From positions 1 through 9,849 of the forward strand of contig JASMKJ010000196.1 in NCBI GenBank assembly GCA_030749275.1: a stretch of 9,849 bases of DNA, read 5' to 3'. Each line of letters starts with the position of its first letter. Position 1 is the first letter of the stretch. A program made the position numbers and the translations under genes. The DNA is from Acidimicrobiales bacterium. GTDB taxonomy: Bacteria; Actinomycetota; Acidimicrobiia; Acidimicrobiales; Poriferisodalaceae. Below, piece by piece: positions 1-6,069 of this stretch. The notes beneath the pieces were generated by a model. The model saw nothing but the letters and a program-made list of their open reading frames with translations, was not told the DNA's origin and did no database searches.

Positions 1-1148
1 GTGATCACCGTGATAATCAGGTTCTCTGCGTTCCTGAAGATGGGGTCTAAGGGGTCCGAGATGACACTGACCAGCACCTGGGTGGTTTGATCTCCGTCGT
101 CAATGCCGTCTTGGGGAGCTCGCCAGTTCGGACCGAACATCTCATAGTTGTCAGCAGTTACCTCCACCTCGACTACTGCCTGGTCGCTTAACGCAACTTC
201 GGTCGGGTCCAATGCTTCGAATCGAACGATCACAGGAACAACGGGGATTTCTGTCAACGAAAACGGCAAAAAGTCGTAACCGCCGCCTTCTATGTATCGA
301 ACCGGGCCGTCAAACAGCGCGGTCATAATCACTTCCCCTTCAGGCCAGGTGTCGCTGGGTTCCGGACATGTTGGCTGAGGCTCAAGTTTGTACACGTTAT
401 CTGGGCCATCCCAAGCCTCTATTGAGTAGCGGATAACAACATCGTTGAACGTGGCCAGGTTCGCTCTGCCGGGCCGTAAATCCAAAGTTGCTGGCATAGG
501 CTCGCAATCCTTTCCCGTTAACCGCCAGGTCACGTCCTGCGCATCGAGTATCGCGGCTGCTTCAGAAAGCTCAAGACCAAGAATTCCGTACCTGGGATCA
601 GTGTCACTTGCATCGCTTGCACACCATGTGCTCCCGTGTGAATGATCAGCGCCTTCTACTTCCCAGCCAACAACAAGGTCATCAACCACATACAGATTTG
701 CTCGACCCGTCCACCAATCCTCAGTAACAGCTAAGCCCTCACAGTCACGCTGCACGACACGCCACTCAATCATCGCCTCATCAAGCAGAGCTCCCACCTG
801 ATCTAACGAAACATCCCAAATGTTCAACAGATGCACCAGGCCATCTGCCTTCTGCGCGTCCTTAAATCGGCGATCTGCGTTCCCATGTAGCTCTACAAGA
901 TTTCGAACACGATCAACATCAATCCAAGGCCTATCAACAGCATGACGCTCTAACACAGGCAGATCCACCTCATCGGGCTCGACCGGAACAGCATCCGAGT
1001 CGTCTGCAGGCCCACTCGGGGTTACCTCACCAACTTTAAGAACCGGCGCAGTATCAGGGGAACCTGTACGAACATCACTCCCGTCATCGCTACCGCATCC
1101 AGCAGCAAGCACGACAACGACCATAAGCACCCAGATAGATCTTCTCAT
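1..1148 (-). CDS. Lipoprotein with two tandem potato-inhibitor-I/I78-like domains (3' end beyond window)
   Basis: The frame opens at the ATG at 1148-1146 and stays open to the left edge, giving 382 codons with the C-terminus missing. Residues 1-18 are a lipoprotein signal: MRR, a hydrophobic stretch, then lipobox L14-A-A-G-C18. Residues 19-65 are an acidic, Pro/Ser-rich linker, suggesting a protein tethered outside the membrane. Two repeats follow. Repeat 1 (about 124-170) has W129-R, D135-C136-E and T142-E-D-W-W-T-G-R149-A-N-L. Repeat 2 (about 203-247) has W208-R, D214-C215-E and T221-L-D-L-R-P-G-R228-A-N-L. Each aligns with the reactive loop and following strand of barley CI-2 (T-M-E-Y-R-I-D-R-V-R-L), putting candidate P1 residues at E143 and L222. 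One further Cys after each repeat (C176, C261) could form a disulfide. The remaining C-terminal part is not recognised. A GAGGG lies 2-3 nt before the ATG, which is close. The lipoprotein call is firm; protease inhibition is an inference from the loop pattern. Confidence 0.85.
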   Translation of the reverse strand, partial: MRRSIWVLMVVVVLAAGCGSDDGSDVRTGSPDTAPVLKVGEVTPSGPADDSDAVPVEPDEVDLPVLERHAVDRPWIDVDRVRNLVELHGNADRRFKDAQKADGLVHLLNIWDVSLDQVGALLDEAMIEWRVVQRDCEGLAVTEDWWTGRANLYVVDDLVVGWEVEGADHSHGSTWCASDASDTDPRYGILGLELSEAAAILDAQDVTWRLTGKDCEPMPATLDLRPGRANLATFNDVVIRYSIEAWDGPDNVYKLEPQPTCPEPSDTWPEGEVIMTALFDGPVRYIEGGGYDFLPFSLTEIPVVPVIVRFEALDPTEVALSDQAVVEVEVTADNYEMFGPNWRAPQDGIDDGDQTTQVLVSVISDPLDPIFRNAENLIITVI

Positions 1149-1243
1149 GACCCTCACTGTGCCCACCTGACCCCCAAAATCACCTATCACCGTAAAGCCA
1201 AATCAATAGGTTCTGAGGTCATCCAGCCACCCTACGCAACCAC

Positions 1244-1278
1244 AATAAGAGTAATCGAACATACGTTCGCTTCTTATT
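1244..1278. repeat. Nested inverted repeat around the SOS box
   Basis: AATAAGA (1244-1250) and TCTTATT (1272-1278) are exact inverted copies flanking the CGAAC/GTTCG palindrome, with unequal spacers of 5 and 2 bases. The whole could be a two-part operator or a weak hairpin. There is no T-run on either side to make a good intrinsic terminator. Confidence 0.4.
1256..1269. promoter_or_regulatory. LexA-type SOS box (CGAAC-ATAC-GTTCG)
   Basis: The 14-bp site CGAACATACGTTCG has perfect CGAAC/GTTCG half-sites and fits the Gram-positive LexA consensus CGAAC-RNRY-GTTYG known from Bacillus and actinobacteria. Ten bases are fixed by the core, so a chance match is expected about once per million bases. 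It lies 108 bp upstream of the lipoprotein start at 1148 (minus strand) and 65 bp upstream of a small plus-strand frame at 1334. No convincing -35/-10 pair was found beside it, so the regulated gene is uncertain. A different repressor with a GAAC-N4-GTTC operator cannot be excluded. Confidence 0.6.
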
Positions 1279-1333
1279 TGAGCAGAAAGGTACCCCCACC
1301 ACCGAAGCAGTGAGGGTCCTATAAAGGTCTGGG

Positions 1334-1462
1334 ATGTGCTTTGAAATGCTAGTTAACGATCACTACACCCTGGGAGATGTCTCCGGAAAGACCGATGTAG
1401 ACGTACAAGTCGCCAACCCACCAGGTGTCGCCAACCCACCAGGTGACGTGGTCGTTGGTTAG
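1334..1462 (+). CDS. Possible 42-aa small protein, unknown
   Basis: An ATG at 1334 opens a 42-codon frame ending in TAG at 1460-1462. AAAGG (1323-1327) lies 6 nt before the ATG, a good Shine-Dalgarno position. TATAAA at 1320-1325 could alternatively act as a -10 element. The peptide is polar and acidic with no membrane segment. It contains V-A-N-P-P-G twice in a row, encoded by the 18-bp tandem repeat. It lies wholly opposite the minus-strand remnant at 1349-1557, and only one of the two is likely to be a protein. Position downstream of the SOS box is suggestive, but coding is not established. Confidence 0.25.
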   Translation: MCFEMLVNDHYTLGDVSGKTDVDVQVANPPGVANPPGDVVVG

Positions 1463-1557
1463 ATCATCGTCAGTGGCGTCGTAGTACGAACGGTCCAAGA
1501 TCCAATGATCAGCAAAATTAGAGCAACCAAGATCCGGGTCCTGATCTCAGGGCTCAT
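1349..1557 (-). pseudogene. Remnant or frameshifted gene for a small exported protein
   Basis: Three bases after the aminotransferase stop, an ATG (1557-1555) begins a 32-codon frame with a short charged start and a hydrophobic segment (residues 9-19), like a signal or membrane anchor; it ends at TAA (1461-1459). A second minus-strand frame, displaced by one base, is open from 1546 to a TAG at 1351-1349 (65 codons). It reads like ordinary protein sequence: an acidic segment, then T-W-W-V-G-D twice, then L-Y-V-Y-I-G and a hydrophobic end. Joining the two with a -1 shift in the overlap would give a roughly 77-residue secreted protein. No canonical slippery heptamer was recognised and no Shine-Dalgarno precedes the ATG, so decay or a sequencing indel is the simpler explanation. 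Confidence 0.35.
1409..1444. repeat. Tandem 18-bp direct repeat (2 copies)
   Basis: GTCGCCAACCCACCAGGT occurs at 1409-1426 and again, identically, at 1427-1444. The unit is a multiple of three, so the duplication keeps frame on both strands, adding V-A-N-P-P-G on plus and T-W-W-V-G-D on minus. Perfect identity suggests a recent slippage duplication. Confidence 0.95.
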
Positions 1558-1560
1558 GAA

Positions 1561-2715
1561 CTAGGCCTGGGTTGAAGCCCAATGAGTCAATTTGTCCACG
1601 GTGTCTTGAGCTTCTTGGCTAGAGCCCGCAAAGGAGAATCGAATGAATCGGTGACCTTGCGTAGGATCGAAGTCAATTCCGGGTGTCACCGCTATCCCCA
1701 AATCGTTGAGCCACACTTGGGCCAGTTCTTGGCTGTCATCGCACAAATGATCGACCTGAGCCCAAATATAAAAGGCGCCATCAGCGGGTGCTAGCTGGCT
1801 GATTCCCGACAGTGGCAGACCTTCGAGAAGTATCTTCCGGTTGTTGGCGTAACGTTCAAGATTTACTTCCAGTTCGTCTGTGCAATCGAACGCCCCGAGC
1901 GCCGCATGTTGAGAAACTGAAGCCGCGGCGATGAAAGCGTTTTGCGCTAAACGTTCGACAGGTGAAACCAAAGTCTCGGGGAGAACCAGCCAGCCGACGC
2001 GCCAACCGGTCATCGAAAAATATTTCGAAAAACTATTCACCACCACAGCCTCATCCCAGTGAGAAGCGACGGTGGGAGCAGGGTGTCCGTACGTTATCCC
2101 GTGGTAAATCTCGTCAGATATGAGTCGAATGTCTTCGCGGCGACACCAAGAAACCAGTTCGAGAAGCTCGCTCTCCAAGAGCATCGTGCCAGTCGGGTTA
2201 GAGGGGCTAGCGACGACTAACCCATCGAGTGGACCCACCGCCTCAAGGTTGCTCGGCGAAGGCTGAAAACGAGTCTCAGGTCCAACAGGAAGGTCTACGA
2301 CCTCCACATCAAGGGCCCTCAATACATTGCGATAACAGGGGTATCCCGGTGTTGGGACCGCAACTCGATCACCGGGTTCGAAACAAGCCAAGAATGCCAA
2401 GGTAAAAGCGCCGCTTGCGCCAGCGGTTACCGCAATCCGAGAAGGTGGAACATGCGCCCCATACCAATCCTGGTAATGAGCGCTGATCCGCTCGCGAAGA
2501 GAGTCCAATCCCAAAGCAGATGTATAGCCGAGAATGTCATTTTCTATGGCGCTAATAGCGCACGCCCTTGCCCCAGCGGGTGCGGGAGTAGAGGGCTGAC
2601 CTACCTCAAGGTGAAGAACGTCTTGTCCCGCGTTTTCTCGTTCTGCTGCCGAACGCATGACCTCCATAACGTAAAAAGGTGCGATTTCAGACCGACTCGA
2701 TGTCTTTAATGCCAT
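1561..2715 (-). CDS. Class I/II PLP-dependent aminotransferase
   Basis: The product is 384 residues, normal for fold-type I aminotransferases, and should transfer an amino group between an amino acid and a 2-oxo acid in the cytoplasm. Visible landmarks in order: V-G-Q-P (38-41), the glycine-rich A-G-A-S-G phosphate-binding region (98-102), P-G-Y-P (123-126), S-N-P-T-G-T (172-177) containing the Asn that contacts the cofactor ring, D201-E-I-Y-H-G with the Asp that pairs with the pyridine nitrogen, S-F-S-K231 with the Schiff-base lysine, G-W-R-V-G-W (237-242), and R359, which fits the conserved arginine binding the substrate carboxylate. All catalytic residues are present. The exact substrate cannot be read from the sequence; the frame resembles the broad aspartate/aromatic/alanine group. 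The start at 2715 is the only sensible one but lacks a clear Shine-Dalgarno. It is divergent from the nicotinate phosphoribosyltransferase gene. Confidence 0.92.
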   Translation of the reverse strand: MALKTSSRSEIAPFYVMEVMRSAAERENAGQDVLHLEVGQPSTPAPAGARACAISAIENDILGYTSALGLDSLRERISAHYQDWYGAHVPPSRIAVTAGASGAFTLAFLACFEPGDRVAVPTPGYPCYRNVLRALDVEVVDLPVGPETRFQPSPSNLEAVGPLDGLVVASPSNPTGTMLLESELLELVSWCRREDIRLISDEIYHGITYGHPAPTVASHWDEAVVVNSFSKYFSMTGWRVGWLVLPETLVSPVERLAQNAFIAAASVSQHAALGAFDCTDELEVNLERYANNRKILLEGLPLSGISQLAPADGAFYIWAQVDHLCDDSQELAQVWLNDLGIAVTPGIDFDPTQGHRFIRFSFAGSSQEAQDTVDKLTHWASTQA

Positions 2716-2782
2716 ACCAGGAGTGTGGTGCCTGCGGCCTCCAAAGCACAGTCTTTTGAGCTCATATGCGACGAAACAAGGA

Positions 2783-4129
2783 ATGTCTTATGAAACTCCC
2801 TTTCCACCGACCCACTTCATGAAGCATGCTGGAGGTATGGGTACAGCCTTGATGACCGACCTTTACGAGGTCACGATGCTTGACGCAGCGCTCCAATCCG
2901 GAGTGGCATCACGCCAAGCCACCTTTGAAGTTTTTGCGAGGCGTTTACCTCAAGGACGTGGTTACGGAGTTGTCGCCGGGCCAGGACGCTTGGCAGACCA
3001 ACTAGCCCTTTTCCAGTTCGCTCCTGATCAAATCAACTATCTGAAAAGCTTGGGACGCTTCAGTGACGAACTCCTCGAACACCTTGAAACCTTCCGATTC
3101 GAAGGTGAAGTTTGGAGCTACCGAGAAGGCGACTTATACGTTCCGGGAAGTCCTGTCCTACGAGTTGACTGTTCGTTCGGGGCAGGGTTACTCCTAGAAA
3201 CTCTGGTCTTGTCTGTCCTCAACCATGATTGCGCCGTGGCTTCCGCTGCAGCGCGGATGCATGACGCAGCTAATGGTCGCCACCTAATCGAAATGGGAGG
3301 TCGAAGGACCCATGAAGAGGCAGCAGTAGCCGCGGCCAGAGCTGCTTGGCTCGTAGGTTTTGACACCACATCAAACATGGAGGCGGGGATCCGCTTTGAG
3401 GTGCCCACTGCGGGGACGTCAGCTCACGCGTTCACTTTGGCACACGATGATGAAGAGTCAGCGTTCGAAGCGCAAATCGAAGCGCACGGACTCGAAACCA
3501 CGCTCTTGGTCGACACCTACGAAATAGATACGGGCATCGACCGTGCCCTGGCCGCCGCCAAACGACTAGGCGGAGCACCTGGAGCCATTCGTATCGATTC
3601 AGGCGACCTAGCAGAAGAAGCACTGCGTGCCCGCGAAAAGCTAGACGCAAACGGCGCAGAATCAACACGGATCGTGGTGTCGGGAGACCTTGACGAATAC
3701 AGGATTGCTGAACTGGCAGACCACCCGATTGATGGGTACGGAGTAGGAACTCAATTGGTTGTTGGGTCAGGCCACGCCACCGCGGGCATGGTCTACAAAC
3801 TGGTGGCTGTCGCTCGCAGATCAGGAGCGTACGAGCCGGTCGTTCCGGTGGCGAAGTCCAGTGAGGGTAAGGCCACACGAGGTGGGGTGGTTAGGCCGTA
3901 CCGAATTATCGACGACGGGCTAGCAATTGACGAAGTGCTTGTTCAGCATGACCGTCCTGGACCTCCGGACGCTCGAGCACTACATGTTCCTCTCTTTCGA
4001 GCTTCAGGGCCTGCTTACCCGTACACCCTTGAAGATGACCGAAAGTTCCACTTGCGAGTTCGAAATGAACTTCCGACGACCATGCGGATGCTTGATGCCG
4101 AGCCGTTGTTTGAAGCTCGAACCCTCTGA
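2783..4129 (+). CDS. pncB: Nicotinate phosphoribosyltransferase
   Basis: The enzyme joins nicotinate to PRPP (with ATP) to make nicotinate mononucleotide, the entry step of Preiss-Handler NAD salvage, in the cytoplasm. From the ATG at 2783 it has 448 residues. Landmarks at genomic positions: T-D-L-Y-E-V-T-M-L (about 2852-2878), F-A-R-R-L-P then Y-G-V-V-A-G-P-G-R (2933-2989), G-S-R-R-T-H-like G-G-R-R-T-H (3296-3313), G-T-S-A-H (3413-3427) whose His matches the residue phosphorylated during catalysis, R-I-D-S-G-D-L (3590-3610), Y-G-V-G-T-Q (3737-3754) and V-Y-K-L-V (3791-3805). The pattern is very close to Mycobacterium PncB. The start is uncertain: the frame extends to a GTG at 2723, and ATGs at 2819 and 2837 are possible. 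2783 (AAGGA abutting) and 2837 (GGAGG one base away) have the only SD-like sequences, both too close. The 2723 start is unlikely because it leaves 7 bp to the divergent aminotransferase. Confidence 0.93.
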   Translation: MSYETPFPPTHFMKHAGGMGTALMTDLYEVTMLDAALQSGVASRQATFEVFARRLPQGRGYGVVAGPGRLADQLALFQFAPDQINYLKSLGRFSDELLEHLETFRFEGEVWSYREGDLYVPGSPVLRVDCSFGAGLLLETLVLSVLNHDCAVASAAARMHDAANGRHLIEMGGRRTHEEAAVAAARAAWLVGFDTTSNMEAGIRFEVPTAGTSAHAFTLAHDDEESAFEAQIEAHGLETTLLVDTYEIDTGIDRALAAAKRLGGAPGAIRIDSGDLAEEALRAREKLDANGAESTRIVVSGDLDEYRIAELADHPIDGYGVGTQLVVGSGHATAGMVYKLVAVARRSGAYEPVVPVAKSSEGKATRGGVVRPYRIIDDGLAIDEVLVQHDRPGPPDARALHVPLFRASGPAYPYTLEDDRKFHLRVRNELPTTMRMLDAEPLFEARTL

Positions 4130-4130
4130 A

Positions 4131-4192
4131 CCCTGGGATAGCCGTCTACAAATCCTCGCCGTCTTGGAGTGAGCTTGTCCAATAGCCCAGGG
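4131..4192. terminator. Possible shared terminator or hairpin between convergent genes
   Basis: CCCTGGG at 4131-4137 and CCCAGGG at 4186-4192 are inverted copies, extendable to about ten pairs with one mismatch. Each arm sits 1-2 bases beyond the stop codon of one of the two convergent genes (stops at 4127-4129 plus and 4197-4195 minus). The loop is long, about 45 bases, and there is no T-run, so this is only a tentative bidirectional terminator. Confidence 0.3.
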
Positions 4193-4194
4193 GT

Positions 4195-5193
4195 CTACTT
4201 CAGAACGAAAAATCCATTAGAAGCTCCCACCTCAAGGGCTTGGCTAACGTTGACCACCCTCGGCCCATCTCGACGGACGGCTACCCGCACAACTGAGTCA
4301 GGGGGAATTTGATGTTCTCGGTCCCCATCAACGGCCAAGGTTGAAGGCCCGACAAGATCGATCTCTTGGTCCAGTTCAATTCGTTTCACATCAAGAACTG
4401 GAACCTTCTGGTACAGACCGGGAGCTATCGGAGCGTTTGTCAATGCGCCGCCAGATCCGCACGTCACCACAACCGCGGTGTCGTCTTGAGGAAGACACAC
4501 TGTGTGAAGGCCCGCTACCGACGAGACACCGATTGTGTCGGGCCTTGCCGTTGAAACCACAAGTTGTCGCAAATTATTGGGGTCGACGGGCATCCGGTTG
4601 CCTACGAAGTCATTGGCGAGCGTGGCGGCATCGATAAGTGCAACATCTTCGGATCCGTCTCCCGAAATCAAATGAATCATCTTGGAGCGTGGCGCTACTA
4701 AGTCTTCGTCAGCCCGGTTAGTGGCAACTAGACCAGCGGCCGCTCCTGCCACCGTAGGTTCAACAAGTGATGGGAACACATTGTTCGTGCCCGTAGACAT
4801 CGGTACCAAGGTCACGTCAGGCCAAACGCGCGCGATGGTCCGGTTTGTCCCGTCCCCTCCCAGGGTAATAATCACACTGATCCCGCGTTCCTTCATGGCT
4901 AGAGCGGCTCGTACTGTGTCCATCGGATCGACCCGCGCTCCTACATCGAGAATTTCTAACTCTGCATCTACGGGTAAATCCGTGAGTGCTCCGGTAGCAA
5001 TTCCGAAAGGTTCTTTCATTGCGACGATGTGCCGGGCGCCTCCGGCCACGGCACCAATGACCGCACGGGCGATTCTGTTCCTTTTGTCTTCAGCGCTGGA
5101 GACTCCTCCGCGAGCGGCGACACGACGAATGTCGCGCCCTGACACGGGATTGGCGATTATCCCAACGGTCATCGACTGGTCCGTCACGTCCAC
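4195..5193 (-). CDS. ATP-NAD/AcoX kinase family protein
   Basis: The family binds ATP and NAD-type ligands and includes NAD kinases and AcoX of acetoin catabolism. The opening I-I-A-N-P-V-S-G-R-D (12-21) is the AcoX-type start; G-G-D-G-T-N-R (112-118) is the diagnostic diacylglycerol/NAD-kinase nucleotide loop with the catalytic Asp at 114; S-T-G-T-N-N-V-F-P (133-141) is the second signature; N194-D195 may correspond to the short N-E/D motif that holds the adenosine ribose. Length (332) fits the AcoX-like branch, longer than many plain NAD kinases. The longest frame starts at a GTG (5193); the ATG at 5172 matches the family N-terminus better, and neither has a good Shine-Dalgarno. Convergence with the nicotinate phosphoribosyltransferase gene suggests a role in NAD(P) supply, but no acetoin dehydrogenase genes are present, so the AcoX role itself is unsupported. 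Confidence 0.82.
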   Translation of the reverse strand: MDVTDQSMTVGIIANPVSGRDIRRVAARGGVSSAEDKRNRIARAVIGAVAGGARHIVAMKEPFGIATGALTDLPVDAELEILDVGARVDPMDTVRAALAMKERGISVIITLGGDGTNRTIARVWPDVTLVPMSTGTNNVFPSLVEPTVAGAAAGLVATNRADEDLVAPRSKMIHLISGDGSEDVALIDAATLANDFVGNRMPVDPNNLRQLVVSTARPDTIGVSSVAGLHTVCLPQDDTAVVVTCGSGGALTNAPIAPGLYQKVPVLDVKRIELDQEIDLVGPSTLAVDGDREHQIPPDSVVRVAVRRDGPRVVNVSQALEVGASNGFFVLK

Positions 5194-5236
5194 ACCCTAG
5201 GCAAGGAAATGACCATCTATCTGCTACAACAAGTTG

Positions 5237-6055
5237 ATGACTCAACCTCCAGTGGTGCTAACGGTCGCGGGTTCAGATTCAGGAGGAGGCTCCGGACTCC
5301 AAGCAGATTTGCGGACGTTCTCTGCCCAGTCAGTTCATGGTGTGTGCGCACTCACAGTTGTTTCGTCGCAGAACACCGAAGAATTTCGATCAGCGTTCGC
5401 TGTGCCGCAACGGGTAGTGAAGTCACAAATTGAGGCAATCTTTGACGACTTTGACGTCAAAGCCGTCAAGACTGGTCTTTTGTATTCCCAAGAAAATATT
5501 CGTCTGATAGCGCAAATGGCCGAAGAAGGTGCACTGCCGCTTTTGGTTGTTGACCCAGTGATAGTCGATCGCCATGGAGATTTGCTTTACAAGCCTGAAA
5601 GTATCCAGCTGATTCGTCAACGTTTGATTCCTAACGCTTTTGTCATCACTCCTAATCACCTGGAAGCCGTGCATCTGTTGGGGGTGGAAGTAACAGACGA
5701 TCTCGATGTCTTGTCTGAAGTAGCACTTGAGTTGGCTGATATGGGACCAGAAGTGGTGGTCCTAACTGGAGGCCGTCGAAACGCGAACTCAATAATTGAT
5801 GTAGTGGCACATCAGGGTGAAGTTACAAAAATTGAGTTCGAACGTAGTGACACAAACAACGTGCGAGGAACCGGAGATACCTTCTCGGCTGCCATCGTTG
5901 CTGGTTTGGCGCGAGGCCTCGCAGCAGTCGAGTCGGTGAAGAGAGCACAGAGATTCACGGTGGACGCCGTTAGGCGCTCAGCCGATTGGGAACTGGGTTC
6001 GGGTCAAGGGCCAATAGATCATCTAGGTCACCTCGATGATGCCCGCCTAGACTGA
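5237..6055 (+). CDS. thiD: ThiD-like hydroxymethylpyrimidine/phosphomethylpyrimidine kinase with GTGDTF motif
   Basis: A ribokinase-superfamily protein of 272 residues. Typical ThiD phosphorylates HMP and HMP-P for thiamine synthesis. Numbering from the ATG at 5237 (a TTG sits directly before it): [15 protein letters not shown] (10-24) is the substrate-side signature, L-T-V-V-S-S-Q-N-T (39-47) follows the ThiD pattern, V-K-T-G-L-L (77-82), V-V-D-P-V (104-108), T-P-N-H-L-E-A (138-144) and a C-terminal G-Q-G-P-I-D-H-L (257-264) also fit ThiD. The anion hole reads [10 protein letters not shown] (210-219), where ThiD proteins normally have T-H-G-T-G-C-T-L-S-A-A: Cys is replaced by Asp, as in PdxK/PfkB kinases. 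It may therefore be a pyridoxine-type kinase or a divergent ThiD. No Shine-Dalgarno precedes the start. It is 43 bp from the divergent AcoX-like gene and 14 bp ahead of the mutase gene, probably co-transcribed. Confidence 0.8.
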   Translation: MTQPPVVLTVAGSDSGGGSGLQADLRTFSAQSVHGVCALTVVSSQNTEEFRSAFAVPQRVVKSQIEAIFDDFDVKAVKTGLLYSQENIRLIAQMAEEGALPLLVVDPVIVDRHGDLLYKPESIQLIRQRLIPNAFVITPNHLEAVHLLGVEVTDDLDVLSEVALELADMGPEVVVLTGGRRNANSIIDVVAHQGEVTKIEFERSDTNNVRGTGDTFSAAIVAGLARGLAAVESVKRAQRFTVDAVRRSADWELGSGQGPIDHLGHLDDARLD

Positions 6056-6069
6056 TTGCTCAAATCTCA

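Larger units (their letters stand above)
1149..1560. other. Gene-poor stretch between lipoprotein and aminotransferase
   Basis: This 412-bp interval has no long intact gene. From left to right it holds the leader of the minus-strand lipoprotein gene (1149 to about 1240), the SOS-type palindrome (1256-1269), a short unremarkable stretch, and about 220 bp where small frames exist on both strands (1334-1557) together with an 18-bp tandem duplication. No RNA gene or clear intrinsic terminator was seen. Confidence 0.6.

Noticed and set aside
1149..1318. 11-bp inverted repeat GACCCTCACTG / CAGTGAGGGTC at 1149-1159 and 1308-1318
   Set aside because: Arms are 148 bp apart and one is the lipoprotein's ribosome-binding region; matches of this length occur by chance in a window this size.
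3432..3878. 148-codon minus-strand frame inside pncB
   Set aside because: Shadow of a highly conserved enzyme; Arg/Pro/Leu-rich composition typical of antisense frames.
4682..5200. 172-codon plus-strand frame opposite the AcoX-like gene
   Set aside because: Low-complexity Ala/Thr/Ser/Arg sequence typical of an antisense reading; the minus strand carries family motifs.
5209..5433. Plus-strand frame beginning ATG at 5209 with AAGGA just upstream, possible leader peptide for thiD
   Set aside because: It runs out of frame through conserved thiD coding sequence and is Arg/Ser-rich without protein-like features; the SD match is probably chance.
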